DNA of 64,000 nt, from the NCBI RefSeq assembly GCF_042477335.2, contig NC_091249.1, forward strand, positions 51,816,001-51,880,000, in the 5' to 3' direction. This document shows, one piece after another, positions 54,016 to 64,000 of this stretch (positions are counted from its first letter, which is position 1; every line of letters begins with the position of its first letter). A program made the position numbers and the translations under genes. The notes beneath the pieces were generated by a model. It searched no databases, was not told the origin of the DNA, and saw nothing but the letters and a program-made list of their open reading frames with translations. The DNA comes from Ovis canadensis (taxonomy: Eukaryota; Chordata; Mammalia; Artiodactyla; Bovidae).

Positions 54016-54332
54016 TTGCAGTTCAGTTTAGCTCAGTTCAGTCACTCTGTTGTGTAAGACTCTGACCCCATGGACTGCAGCACACCATGCTTCCCTGTCC
54101 ATCACCAACTCCCGGAGCTTACTTTAACTTATATCCATTGAATCAGTGATGCCATCCAACCATCTCATCCTCTGCTGCCCCCTTCTTTTGCTTCTGATGC
54201 TTTCCCAGCACCAGAATCTTTTCCAGTGAGTTGGTTCTTTGCATCAGGTGGCCAAAGTATTGGAGTTTCAGCTTCAGTATCAGTCCTTCCAATGGATATT
54301 CAGGACTGATTTCCTTTAGGATGGACTGGTTT
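54016..54332 (-). mobile_element. BovB 3' end, reverse
   Basis: CAGTTTAGCTCAGTTCAGTC to TTCCTTTAGGATGGACTGGT, the reverse of the BovB C-terminal and 3' end. 5'-truncated. Confidence 0.88.
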
Positions 54333-54619
54333 GTTTTCCCTTTGTTTAATATTTACCAGCCTCTTAAGATAAACAGGGAAGGTTTGGGGCATGGTAAAAG
54401 GATTGGTGGGCTTTGGATTATTTTTGGAGCCACATCTCTGGTCCTATAAAGACTAGATTTGAAAAACAAGGACAGTTTTTTTTTTAATTTTTTTTCTTTT
54501 TCAAAGTATTGCATGGCTACCACAATGATATTCAAAGGCTGACATACCTATTTACCTGTGCTGGAATGTTTTAATTTTCCTCATTTAGTTTAGGGCAGAA
54601 GGACTCCCTGCAAAATTCT
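54333..54619. other. Unassigned sequence
   Basis: AT-rich with a T run near 54477. No gene. Confidence 0.35.
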
Positions 54620-54785
54620 TGAAAGTGAAAGCTGCTTAGTTGTGTCCAGCTGTTTGCGACACCATGGACTATACAGTCTATGGAATTCTCCAGGCCAGAA
54701 TACTAGAGTGGGTAGCCTTTCCCTTCTCCAGGGGATCTCCCCAACCCAGGAATCAAACACAGATCATCCACATTGGAAGCCCGAA
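54620..54785 (-). mobile_element. Bov-tA SINE, reverse, partial
   Basis: AGTGAAAGCTGCTTAGTTGT to GATCATCCACATTGGAAGCC. The tRNA-like head is missing. Confidence 0.8.
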
Positions 54786-55035
54786 TATCAGCTATGATTA
54801 GTTTAGCTGGACCAGTGGCCTCCCATTTTGGTAATCAAGTTACAAACATTTTTGAGGATTTTTCCCAGGTATAAAAAATTTGTGCCTTATATTTAGACAC
54901 TCCAGAACCCTTTTTACTTAGTAATTGTTGGCTGGATTTCTTTAGCTAAGCCAGGAACCTCCATATTCCACATTCCAGGTTCTAATAAGGCTTTTATTTT
55001 AGCTTCAGTTTTATCTGTTCCTTTTCCTTTTCTGT

Positions 55036-55245
55036 AGGACTTCACTGGTGGCTCAGCTGGTAAAGAATCCACCTTCAATGCAGGAGACCTGGGTTCGATC
55101 GCTGGGTTGGGAAGATTCCCTTGGAGAAAGGAAAGGCTACCCACTCCAGTATTCTGGCCTGCCTGGAGAATTCCACGGACCATATAGTTCATGGGATCGC
55201 AGAGAGTCGGACATGACTGAGTGACTTTCAGTTTCACTTCACTTC
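55036..55245 (+). mobile_element. Bov-tA SINE
   Basis: AGGACTTCACTGGTGGCTCA to GACATGACTGAGTGACTTTC, full-length. Confidence 0.87.
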
Positions 55246-55274
55246 CTCTTTCTGTTAGAACCATTTGGTGATGA

Positions 55275-55955
55275 GGGTGGTTCCCTTGCCCCTCAAGAAA
55301 CAGAGTGGCCCCTAACTTAGTCTCTTCCCATTAAAGGCGAAACAGGAGGGGAGGGGGTAAGGCACAACTTTTGAAAGAATGACATAGCCTGAAGATACAA
55401 CTGATTAGAATGAAATGGGTCCAAGGTGGCAGGCAAGTCAGCTTCTGACTTGACCTTGATCCTCAATCAGCAAGCTAAAGGACACACCCAGAGGCACCAC
55501 GACAGTTCCAAGGTTGACCAAAAAGTGAGTGGTGGCCCAATTCCTGGAAATCTCCACCCTTTCCCCCAAATAGTTGGAATAATCCTTCCACTCGTCCTTG
55601 TTGTTCAGTGGCTCAGTCATATCCAACTCTTTGTGTCACCGTGGACTGCAGCACACCAGATTTATGCTGGCCTACTCATTAGCCTATGAAATTACCCAGC
55701 CCATAAAAGCTAACCACACCACATTTTGAGGTAGCACTTGCCCTCTGCAATGACCTGCACATTTGTCTGTGGAGTGTTTCTCTCTGAATAAATCCACTTC
55801 TTACCTATCACTTTGTCTCTCACTGAATTCTTTCTGTGATGAGACATCAAGAACCTGAGCTTCATTAGGTCCTGAAACCAGGTCTGTGATCTCAGTTGGA
55901 AGACTGTGAGTTTTGGCTGGGTTGGAGTTCCACACATATGGGTTCAAGTCACAAG
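55275..55955 (+). mobile_element. ERV LTR (family A), forward
   Basis: CATAAAAGC near 55702 as a TATA-like box, AATAAA at 55787-55792, and U5 TCTCTCACTGAATTCTTTCT. Homologous along its length to the reverse LTR at 47690-48235. A short BovB/SINE piece sits at about 55598-55665. Cut on the right by a BovB. Confidence 0.7.
55598..55665 (-). mobile_element. Short BovB/Bov-tA 3' fragment inside LTR
   Basis: TTGTTCAGTGGCTCAGTCAT to GTGGACTGCAGCACACCAGA. Only about 68 bases. Confidence 0.65.
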
Positions 55956-56345
55956 CAGTTTGCTCAAACTCATGTCCATTGAGTTGGTGATGCCATTCAA
56001 CCATCTCATCCTCTGTCACCCCCTTCTCTTCTTTCCCTCAATCTTTCCTGGTATCAGGGTCTTTTCCAATGAGTTGGCTTTTCGTATCAAGTGGCAAAAG
56101 TATTGGAGCCTCAGCATCAGTCCTTCCAATGAATGTTCAGGGTTGATTTCCTTTAGGATTGATTGGTTTGATTTTTCAGTCTAAGTGACTCTCCAGAGTT
56201 TTCTCCACCACAATTTGAAAGCATCAGGTCTTCAGCTCTCAGCCTTCTTTATGGTCCAGCTCTCACATCACATGAATACATGACTACTAGAAAAATCATA
56301 GCTTTGACTGTACAGACCTTTGTTGGCAAAGTGATATCTCTGCTT
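55956..56345 (-). mobile_element. BovB 3' part, reverse
   Basis: GCTCAAACTCATGTCCATTG to TTTGTTGGCAAAGTGATATC. Lacks its extreme 3' end and is 5'-truncated. Confidence 0.86.
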
Positions 56346-56539
56346 CATTGGTTTCAGACTGTGAATTTTAAATCATAACTAGGCTCAAACACAGCTTTAT
56401 TAATCAAAATAGAAACTATTCCAATCAACACATTTTTGCTAATGAGAAATAAGTTTGTTTATTCCTGTAGCATAAAACTCCATGCTTCAGGATTCAACAA
56501 ACTCTTGGAAAGCATTTTCTACATCCTGCTAATTGTGGA

Positions 56540-56671
56540 TGGAGAAGACACTGGCAACCCACTCCCGTGTTCTTGCCTGGAGAATCCCAGGGATGGAGGA
56601 GCCTGGTGGGCTGCCGTCTATGGGGTTGCACAGAGTTGGACATGACTGACCCGACTTAGCAGCAGCAGCAG
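56540..56671 (+). mobile_element. Bov-A SINE in mariner
   Basis: Single unit GGAGAAGACACTGGCAACCC to CGACTTAGCAGCAGCAGCA. Transposase text resumes after a GCTGGTTGTG that echoes the preceding GCTAATTGTG. Confidence 0.85.
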
Positions 56672-57310
56672 CTGGTTGTGAAAGCATTTTCCCTGCAAAA
56701 AGTTGTCAAGATGCTTGAAGAGGTGGTACTCAGTGGGTGAGAGATCAGGTGAATATGACAGATGAGGCAAAACTTCATAGCCCAATTTGTTCAACTTTTG
56801 AAGCATTGGTTGTGTGATGTGCAGTTGGCACTGTAGTGGAGGAGAATTGGGCCTTTTCTGTTGATCAGTGCTGGTTGCAGATGTTGCAGTTTTTGGTACA
56901 TCTCATCAATTTGCTGAGCATACTTCTCAGATGTAATGGTTATGCTGGGATTCAGAAGGCTGTAATGGATCAGACAGGCAGCAGATCACCAATCAGTGAC
57001 CACGATCCTTTTTTTGGTGCAAGTTTGGCTTTGGGAAGTGCTTTGGCTCTTCTTCTCGATCCAACCACTGAGCTAATTGTGCAAATTTACTTTTTGTTTC
57101 AATGTCACAATCCCATTGAGAAATGGTTCATTGTTTTTGCATAGAATAAAAGATAACACTTCAAAATGATGATTTTTTTTAATTTGTGGTCAGCTCAAGG
57201 GCCTTCACTTACCAAGCTTTTTCACCTTTCCAATTTGCTTCAAATGCCAAAAAACCGTACAATGGTCGATGTTGAGTTCTTCAGCAACTTTTTGTGTAGT
57301 TGTAAGAGGA

Positions 57311-58424
57311 CCAGAAAAACCTCTTATTTCTGCTTTATAGACTATGCCAAAGCCTCTGACTGTGTGGATCACAATAAACTGTGGAAAATTCTGAAAGAGA
57401 TGGGAATAGCTGACCACCTGACCTGCCTCTTGAGAAATCTGTATGCAGGTCAGGAAGCAACAGTTAGAACTGGACATGGAACAACAGACTGGTTCCAAAT
57501 AGGAAAAGGAGTGCCTCAAGGCTGTATATTGTCACCCTGCTTATTTAACTTCTATGCAGAGTACATCATGAGAAACGCTGGGCTGGAAGAAGCACAAGCT
57601 GGAATCAAGATTGCCGGGAGAAATCTCAATAACCTCAGATATGCAGATGACACCACCCTTATGGCAGAAAGTAAAGAGGAGCTAAAAAGCCTCTTGATGA
57701 AAGTGAAAGAGGAGAGTGAAAAAGTTGGCTTAAAGCTCAACATTCAGAAAACGAAGATCATGGCATCCGGTCCCATCATTTCATAGGAAATAGACGGGGA
57801 AACAGTGGAAACAGTGTCAGACTTTATTTTTGGGGGCTCCAAAATCACTGCAGATGGTGACTGCAGCCGTGAAATTAAAAGACGCTTACTCCTTGGAAGA
57901 AAAGTTATGACCAACCTAGATAGCATATTCAAAAGCAGAGACATTACTTTGTCGACTAAGGTCCATCTAGCCAAGGCTATGGTTTTTCCTGTGGTCATGT
58001 ATGGATGTGAGAGTTGGACTGTGAAGAAGGCTGAGCGCTGAAGAATTGATGCGTTTGAACTGTGGAGGTGGAGAAGACTCTTGAGAGTCCCTTGGACTGC
58101 AAGGAGATCCAACCAGTCCATTCTGAAGGAGATCAACCCTGGGATTTCTTTGGAAGGACTGATGCTAAAGCTGAAACTCCAGTACTTTGGCCATCTCATG
58201 CGAAGAGTTGACTCATTGGAAAAGACTCTGATGCTAGGAGGGATTAGGGGCAGGAGGAGAAGGGGACGACAGAGGATGAGATGGCTGGATGGCATCACCG
58301 ACTCGATGGATGTGAGTCTGAGTGAACTCCGGGAGATGGTGATGGACAGGGAGGCCTGGTGTGCTGCGATTCATGGGGTTGCAAAGAGTCGGACACGACT
58401 GAGTGACTGAACTGAACTGAACTG
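57311..58424 (+). mobile_element. BovB LINE, 5'-truncated, in mariner
   Basis: 1.1-kb sense BovB with an open RT stretch (FIDYAKASDCVDH, GVPQGCILSPCLFN, LRYADDTTLMAES) to a stop at 57784-57786, then connector and C-terminal frames (57805-58041, 58081-58410). Ends GAACTGAACTGAACTG. Target duplication AAGAGGA at 57304-57310 and 58425-58431. Low divergence. Confidence 0.92.
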
Positions 58425-59847
58425 AAGAGGATCAACTTCAATGATTGTCTTAGTTGGTCATTGTCAACTTCCAATGGCCAGCCACTGCACTCCTCATCTT
58501 CAAGGCTCTTGTCTCCTTTGCGGAACTTCTTGGGCCACCACTGCACTGTATGTTTCGTAGCAGTTCCTGGGTCAAATGCATTATTGTTGTTGTGAGTTGT
58601 CTCCTCTGCTTTATGACCCATTTTTGAACTTAAATTTTAAAATCATTCAAATTTGCTTTTTGTCTAACATCATTCCTATAGTCTAAAATAAACATAAAAT
58701 AAGCAGCAAGTAATGTTGTTAGCAAAAAAAAAAATTAGGCAAGAAATGTGAATTAAAATGATGCATAATATAACCACACTTACTTAAGAATGCATTCTAG
58801 GGGAGATTTAAAGATGGAGGATGAGTAGGTGTACGTGGAGTACATCTCTCTTCACGGATACATTAGGAATACACCTTCAGACACAGAAGTGCATGCAGAA
58901 CACCAGCTGAGAGAATACAGGAGTGCCTGACCAGTGGAAAAGAATATATATAACCACACAAAACTTGGTAGGATGAAGAAACTAGGGAGAAAAACAGGAC
59001 TGTTAGTAGGACTGGACCTGCCCTCGGCGGGTGGGGGAACTGAAGCAGGGGTCTGATCCCCACGTCAGGGCAATTGTCTGAGTCAGAGGAGAAACATTTA
59101 AGGCCGAAACAGCTGAAATGGAATGAGAATCAGACAGTCCTTGCCACAGCCATACATACCCTAGGCAGGGATGAGGGTCCCCTGGAAGGTGCAGTGGCTG
59201 GGAGCCGGAGTTTAGCAATTGAGGAGCAATCCCAGGGTGAGGGCTGCTGTTGACTGCAGAGAGACAGATTGAAGGGATGTGAGGGAGGAGATTGTGGTGG
59301 GAAATGCCTGTGAAGGAAAACCAGGCAGGGATGGAAGCAAAGCGATACTGCTGAGTCATGCATAGGGGGTGGAGGCATCACCATAGCCTCTCTCGCCCCA
59401 AATGCCAGGATCAGCAGCTGAACAATAGAGAGGTTGGCCCATCAAACGTCTGACGCACGGAACTACAGAGCTGGACCCCACCCAGGGTACCCCCTTTAAG
59501 TGCCTGATGCACTGATCTAGAGTAGGACCCCAGCCAGGGGTAGCCCCTCTATATGGCTGATGTGCCAAACAACAGAGAAGGATCCCAGGCAAGGGAGCCC
59601 TCTAAGTGCCTGAACAGGTGGAACTATGGAGAAAGACTGGCCAAAGAGGCCTTCTGATTGCCAGCTAAAGAAGGCTCGAAAAAAGACTCTAAGAGGACCA
59701 TATCTCCTGCGGCAGAGGCAGTCTGTGTCCCTGCACACTTGGTGCCACCAGGGTCCTCGCAAGACAGGCAGCTGCACCACCTTCATGCTCAACTCTCACA
59801 GGGGCAGAGCTGCCACAGGCAAAAAAAAAAAAAATCTTGCGTCTATG

Positions 59848-59990
59848 CACACAGGGTCACTTCAGTCGTGTCCAACTCTTTCTGACCCTGTAGACTGTGG
59901 CCTCCCAGGCTTCTCTGTCAGGGGGATTCTCCAGGCAGGAACATTGGAGTGTATTGGTCAATACTGGTTGCCATACCCTTCTAAAGCACT
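59848..59990 (-). repeat. BovB/SINE-like segment inside the L1 5' region
   Basis: GTCACTTCAGTCGTGTCCAA and GATTCTCCAGGCAGGAACAT read as a reverse Bov-tA/BovB tail. It has an internal TATTGGTCAATACTGG stretch and no clear target duplication. I recall the same segment in other ruminant L1 5' regions, so it may belong to the L1. Confidence 0.6.
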
Positions 59991-61654
59991 GTATTTCCTG
60001 CTGCCCTAGCCGCCAGCTTCCTTGAGTACCTGGTATTGCCAGAACCCCTGTGACCCAAGCAACTGCACCACTTCCACATCTGGCCCTCACAGGGCCAAAC
60101 CCAAGTCCTCCAGGGCAGCCTCAGGAGCAAACCTCAGTGGACGACCCACACGCAGAGGTAGAAATAAAACCACAGTTGAAACCCTGGGGCAGTGTGGCTA
60201 AGGAAGAAGACCCAAAACCTTCCTAACCTTGCAATCTTACAAGCTGCAGATTAAATCCACAGGATCAACGAGGCAGACTCTGTGTCTATGGAATATATAA
60301 AAGGACATTGAGAGCTCCCACAAAAGAAAATGCACTAGTTCTGGTAGCTATGGATGTTGGAAGCAAGAACACACAGGAGTAGGACCAGAATAGAATCTGA
60401 GCTGCCCCCACAACAGGTCCAGGGATCAGCACAGTGTTGGAAGACATCCTAGGGAGATGAGGTGGACTGTGACTCCCAGCGAGGGAAAGGACTCTGACAG
60501 CAGTGACTCAAGAAAAACATTTATTATTCCTATGTTTTGACTTGTTCTGTAGATTCTTCTGGATTTTTTTTTCTTTTTCCCCCTCTTTTTCTCTCCTCTC
60601 TGTTGTAGTTGCCAATTTTATTGGCACTATGAAATCTAATTAAGCTTTTTTTTTTCTTGTCATATTTTTTATTGTTGTTATAAACCTCTGCCTCTATGTT
60701 GGACTTTGAAGTTCTGTAGAGTCTTCCTTTTTTTCTTTTTAATTTTTTAAACTTATTATTATTTTTTCTACATTTATTCCTTTGTTTTCTTTTCCTACTG
60801 TTCTTTTCCCCTTGCAGTTAACCTTTAATGTACATAAATTTTCTTTATCTACCTCTATTTAACCTTGCATATCTATTCTTTCTTTCCTTTCCTCTCAACA
60901 TATTTGTTAGTTTTATTTTCATTGCTTTATTCCCCAATTGGCACCTTGCTTTAGTTTTGTTTTCCAGTTTGTGCTTTAGTTAGTTTTGTTCTTAACTGGT
61001 AGATATAATTTTTGGTTTCCTTTGTTCACCAAGTCAATCTGTTGTACTTTATTTTTGTTGGACTGTTTTGACCTTGCTTATGGGTGTATATGAATATGTG
61101 TATATTCCATTATTTTAATTATTATTTGCCTGATGGTAACCTCCATTTGTCTGGGGTTCATCTTTGGTTTCTCACTTTTGGGTATTTGTTTTAAGCTCAC
61201 TTAATGCCATAACAAACCACTTGTGGAATCTTCGTTCCTGACCAGAGATCAAGTCCTGAGCCTTTGGAGTGGGAGCACTGACTCCAAGACCCTAGACTTC
61301 CAGAGAACTAACCTTAGGGAGTATCAGATAGTGAGAACTCACACAAAGGAAACCACTTGAATACAAGACCTGGCATCATGCAACCACCAGTAGCACCCTG
61401 TGCAGGATGCCTCATCTAAACAACAAACAAAACAAAAATACAAACCCAATCATCAGCAGACAGGATTACCACCTCACTCAGCCTTGCCCATCAGAGGAAA
61501 AACAAACAAAAAACTGCACAAATCTCACCCTATATGAAGTTTACACAAACCACTGGACCAAACTTAGGAGGGCAGAAACCAAAAGGAAGAAAGAATTCAA
61601 CCCTGAAGCCTGGGAAAAGGAGACCTCAAATACGATAAGTTAAAAAAAATAATA

Positions 61655-62548
61655 ATGAAAAGGCAGAGAAATACTACACAAATGAAGGAACAAATTAGAA
61701 ACACAGAAGTCCAAATAAATAAAGAGGAAATAGGCAAATTAGCTGAAAAAGAATTCGGAATAATGCTAGTAAAGATCATCAAAAACCTTGAAAACAAAAT
61801 GGAGAAAATGCAAGAATCATTTAACAAAGACCTAAAAGAATTAAAGAATAAACATACACAGACAAACAAGACAATTACTGAAATTAAAAATACTCTGAAA
61901 AGAATCAATAGCAGAATATCTGAAGCAGAAGAACAAATCAGTGAACTGGAAGATAAAATGGTGGAAATAACTTCTGAAGAGCAGAATAAAGTAAAAAGAA
62001 TGAAAAGAACTGAGGATAGTCTCAGAGACCTCTGGGACAATATCAAACACCCCAACACTTGAATTATAGGGGTCCCAGAAGAGGAAGAGAAAAAGAAAGG
62101 GTATGAGAAATTTTTTGAAGAGATTATAGTTGAAAATTTCCCCAACATGGAAAAGAAAATAATCAATCAACCCCAAGAGGCACAAAGAATCCCATACAGG
62201 AGAAACACAAGGAGAAACACACCAAGACACATACTAATCAAACTAATAAAGACTAAACACAAAGAAAGAATATTAAAAGCAGCAAGGGAGAAGCAACAAG
62301 TAACATATAAGGGTAACCCCATATATTTAACTGCTGATTTTTCAGCAGAAACTCTGCACACCAGAAGGGAATGGCAGGATATATTTAAAGTACTGAAAAG
62401 GAAAAATCTACAACCAAGATTACTGTACCCAACAAGGATCTCATTCACAATTGATAGAGAAATAAAAAGCTTTTCAGACAAGCAGAAGTTAAGAGAATTC
62501 TGTACCACCAAGCCAGCTTTACAACAAATGTTAAAGGGACTTATATAG
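61655..62548 (+). pseudogene. L1 ORF1 (RNA-binding chaperone), one in-frame stop
   Basis: L1 ORF1p-type frame of 297 codons plus stop. N-terminal MKRQRNTTQMKEQ, a long coiled coil (about residues 30-110, for example RISEAEEQISELEDKMVEI), then RRM and C-terminal domain text (IIGVPEEEEKKKGYEKFFEE, PRHILIKL, LLYPTRISF). One TGA at 62060-62062 breaks it. Both halves are in the same frame, so it is a point change rather than an indel. Family knowledge suggests an ancestral Arg codon (CGA) there. Confidence 0.88.
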
Positions 62549-62606
62549 TCAAGAAATACAAGAGAAGGAAAAAGATCTATAAAATCAACCCCAAACAATT
62601 AAGAAA

Positions 62607-64000
62607 ATGGCAATAGGAACATATATATCAATAATTACTTTCAATGTAAATGGATTAAATGCTCCAACCAAAAGGCCCAGACTGGCTAAATGGATACAAA
62701 AACAAGACCCGTATATATGCTGTCTACAAGAAACCCACTTCAGACCTAAAGACACATACAGACAGAAAGTGAGAGGATGGAAAAGTATATTTCATGCAAA
62801 TGGAAAGCAAAAGAAAGCTGGAGTAGCAATCTTCATATCAGAAAAAAATAGACTTTAAAGTAAAGAATATTATAAGAGATAAGGAAGGACACTACATAAT
62901 GATCAGAGGATCAATCCAAGGAAGACACAACAATTGTAGATATCTATGCACCAAACATAGGAGCACCTCAATTAGACATAAAAGGAGAAATTGACAGTCA
63001 CACAATAATAGTAGGAGACTTTAATACCCCACTTATACCAATGGACAGACCATCAAAACAGAAAAATCAATAAGGAAACACAAGGTCTTAAATGATACAT
63101 TAGATGAGATGGATCTCATTGATATCTTCAGGACATTCCATGCAAATGCAGAAGAAGACACCTTCTCAAGTGCACATGGAACATTCTCCAGGATAGACCA
63201 TATCTTGGCTCACAAATCAAACCTCAGTAAATTTAAGAAAATTGAAATTGTATCAAGCATCTTCTCCAAGCACAATGCTATGAGACTAGATCTCAACTAC
63301 AAGAAAAAAACTGTAAGAAACACAAACACATGGAGATTAAACAATAAGTTTCTAAATAACCAACAGGTTACTGAAGAAATGAAAAGGGAAATAAAAAAAT
63401 TTTCTAGAAACAAATGACAATGAAAACACAATAACTATGGATGTAGCAAAAGCAGTTCTAAGAGGGAAGTTTATAGCAATAAAATCCTACCTCAAGAAAC
63501 AAGAAAAACATCAGACAATCTAACTTTATACCTAAAACAACAGGAAAAAGAACAAAAAACCCCCAAAATTATTAGAAGGAAAGAAATCATAAAGATGCTC
63601 ACAGAAAGAAATGAAAGAAACAATAGTAAAGATTAATAAAACTAAAAACTGGTTCTTTGAGAAGATAAGCAAAACTGACAAACCTTTAGCCAGACTCATC
63701 AAGAAAAAAAGAGAGAAGAATCAAATCAACAAAATTAGAAATGAAAAAGGAGAGGTTACAACATACAATGCAGAAATACAAAGGATTATAAGAGATTATT
63801 ATGAACAACTATATGACAATAAAATGGATAACCTGGAAGAAATGGATAGATTCTTAGAAAAGTTCAATCTTCCAAGAATGAACCAGGAAGAAATAGAAAT
63901 TATGAACAACCCAATTACAAGCCCTGAAATTGAAGCTGTGATAAAAAAATCTCCCAAAAAACAAAAGTCCAGGGCCAGATCACTTCACAGGAGAACTCTA
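62607..64000 (+). pseudogene. L1 ORF2 (endonuclease and start of reverse transcriptase), broken, partial
   Basis: Starts MAIGTYISIITFNVNGLNAP with the APE-type endonuclease start and the LQETHFRPKDTY catalytic region. The frame breaks at about 62845 in an A run (stop at 62858). Later pieces: DHILAHKSNLSKFKK at about 63200 and the region before RT. The window ends before the RT catalytic motif. Several frameshifts make it non-functional as read. Confidence 0.85.

Larger units (their letters stand above)
56350..58800 (-). pseudogene. Mariner (Hsmar1-like) transposase relic, split by BovB and Bov-A2
   Basis: Tc1/mariner DNA transposon reading right to left. N-terminal helix-turn-helix text at 58320-58621 (GHKAEETTHNNNNAFDPGTA, then VQWWPKKFRKGD). 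Second helix-turn-helix at 57205-57310 (LTTTQKVAEELNIDHCTVFW, HLKQIGKVKKLGK). The catalytic domain is decayed by indels between about 56830 and 57200. The last catalytic Asp context is at about 56690-56806 (YSPDLSPTEYHLFKHLDNFL). The right end AACCACACTTACTT at about 58772 is like an Hsmar1-type terminal repeat. Insertions: BovB 57311-58424 and Bov-A 56540-56671. Not functional. Confidence 0.85.
58811..64000 (+). mobile_element. Ruminant L1 with 5' region, running off the window
   Basis: Starts near AAGATGGAGGATGAGTAGGT. It has a 2.8-kb 5' region (GC-rich first half, T-rich part at 60520-61180), then ORF1 at 61655, a 58-base spacer, and ORF2 from 62607 to the window end. The order is that of a 5'-complete L1. 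Its 3' end lies outside the window. Confidence 0.87.

Noticed and set aside
47690..55955. A provirus bounded by two LTRs
   Set aside because: The two LTRs are in opposite orientations and no gag, pol or env motif is visible between them.
59626..60009. 127-codon + ORF in the L1 5' region
   Set aside because: Lies in the untranslated part of the L1, crosses a SINE-like block and an A14 run, and has no protein features.

Overview
This is vertebrate nuclear DNA from a ruminant, most likely a bovid. The window holds dense BovB (RTE) LINEs, Bov-tA and Bov-A2 SINEs, cetartiodactyl CHR-type SINEs, ruminant L1 copies, an Hsmar1-like mariner and ERV LTRs, alongside split mammalian genes with GT-AG introns. 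The BovB/Bov-A2/Bov-tA combination points to Ruminantia. I cannot separate cattle, sheep and goat by eye.

Region 1 (1-14.3 kb) holds two genes on the + strand. The first is the 3' part of TMED9 (p24 cargo-receptor family), ending with the stop at 1623-1625 and a poly(A) signal at 2284. The second is a complete B4GALT7 (xylosylprotein beta-1,4-galactosyltransferase, six exons, 327 codons, 5904-14023). It has a GC-box/CpG-rich promoter just upstream and a poly(A) signal at 14230. This order matches the known mammalian TMED9-B4GALT7 neighbourhood. Both products act in the early secretory pathway: TMED9 in ER-Golgi transport, B4GALT7 in the Golgi making the glycosaminoglycan linker.

Region 2 (14.3-31 kb) is intergenic: single-copy stretches with MIR, L1M 3' ends, CHR SINEs, BovB pieces and possible solo LTRs. 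One weak exon-like segment lies at about 20.86-21.10 kb.

Region 3 (31.5-43.9 kb) is a nested stack. A decayed + strand L1 is opened by two BovB insertions in opposite orientations, an L1 3' UTR copy and several SINEs. Some of the BovBs carry SINEs themselves. It abuts an older L1M relic.

Region 4 (43.9-58.8 kb) mixes unassigned sequence, two related LTRs in opposite orientations, another ERV LTR with a clear TATA box and poly(A) signal, a minus-strand L1 that keeps its 5' part, and a mariner transposon split by a BovB and a Bov-A2. A second exon-like relic lies at about 46.06-46.30 kb on the minus strand.

Region 5 (58.8-64 kb) is the 5' part of a ruminant L1 with a very long 5' region, an ORF1 with one in-frame stop, and a broken ORF2 running off the window.

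I found no sign of a prokaryote-type operon, CRISPR array or novel gene system. The interest is in the B4GALT7 fine structure (splice-donor tandem repeat, overlapping upstream ORF) and in how the transposons are layered.
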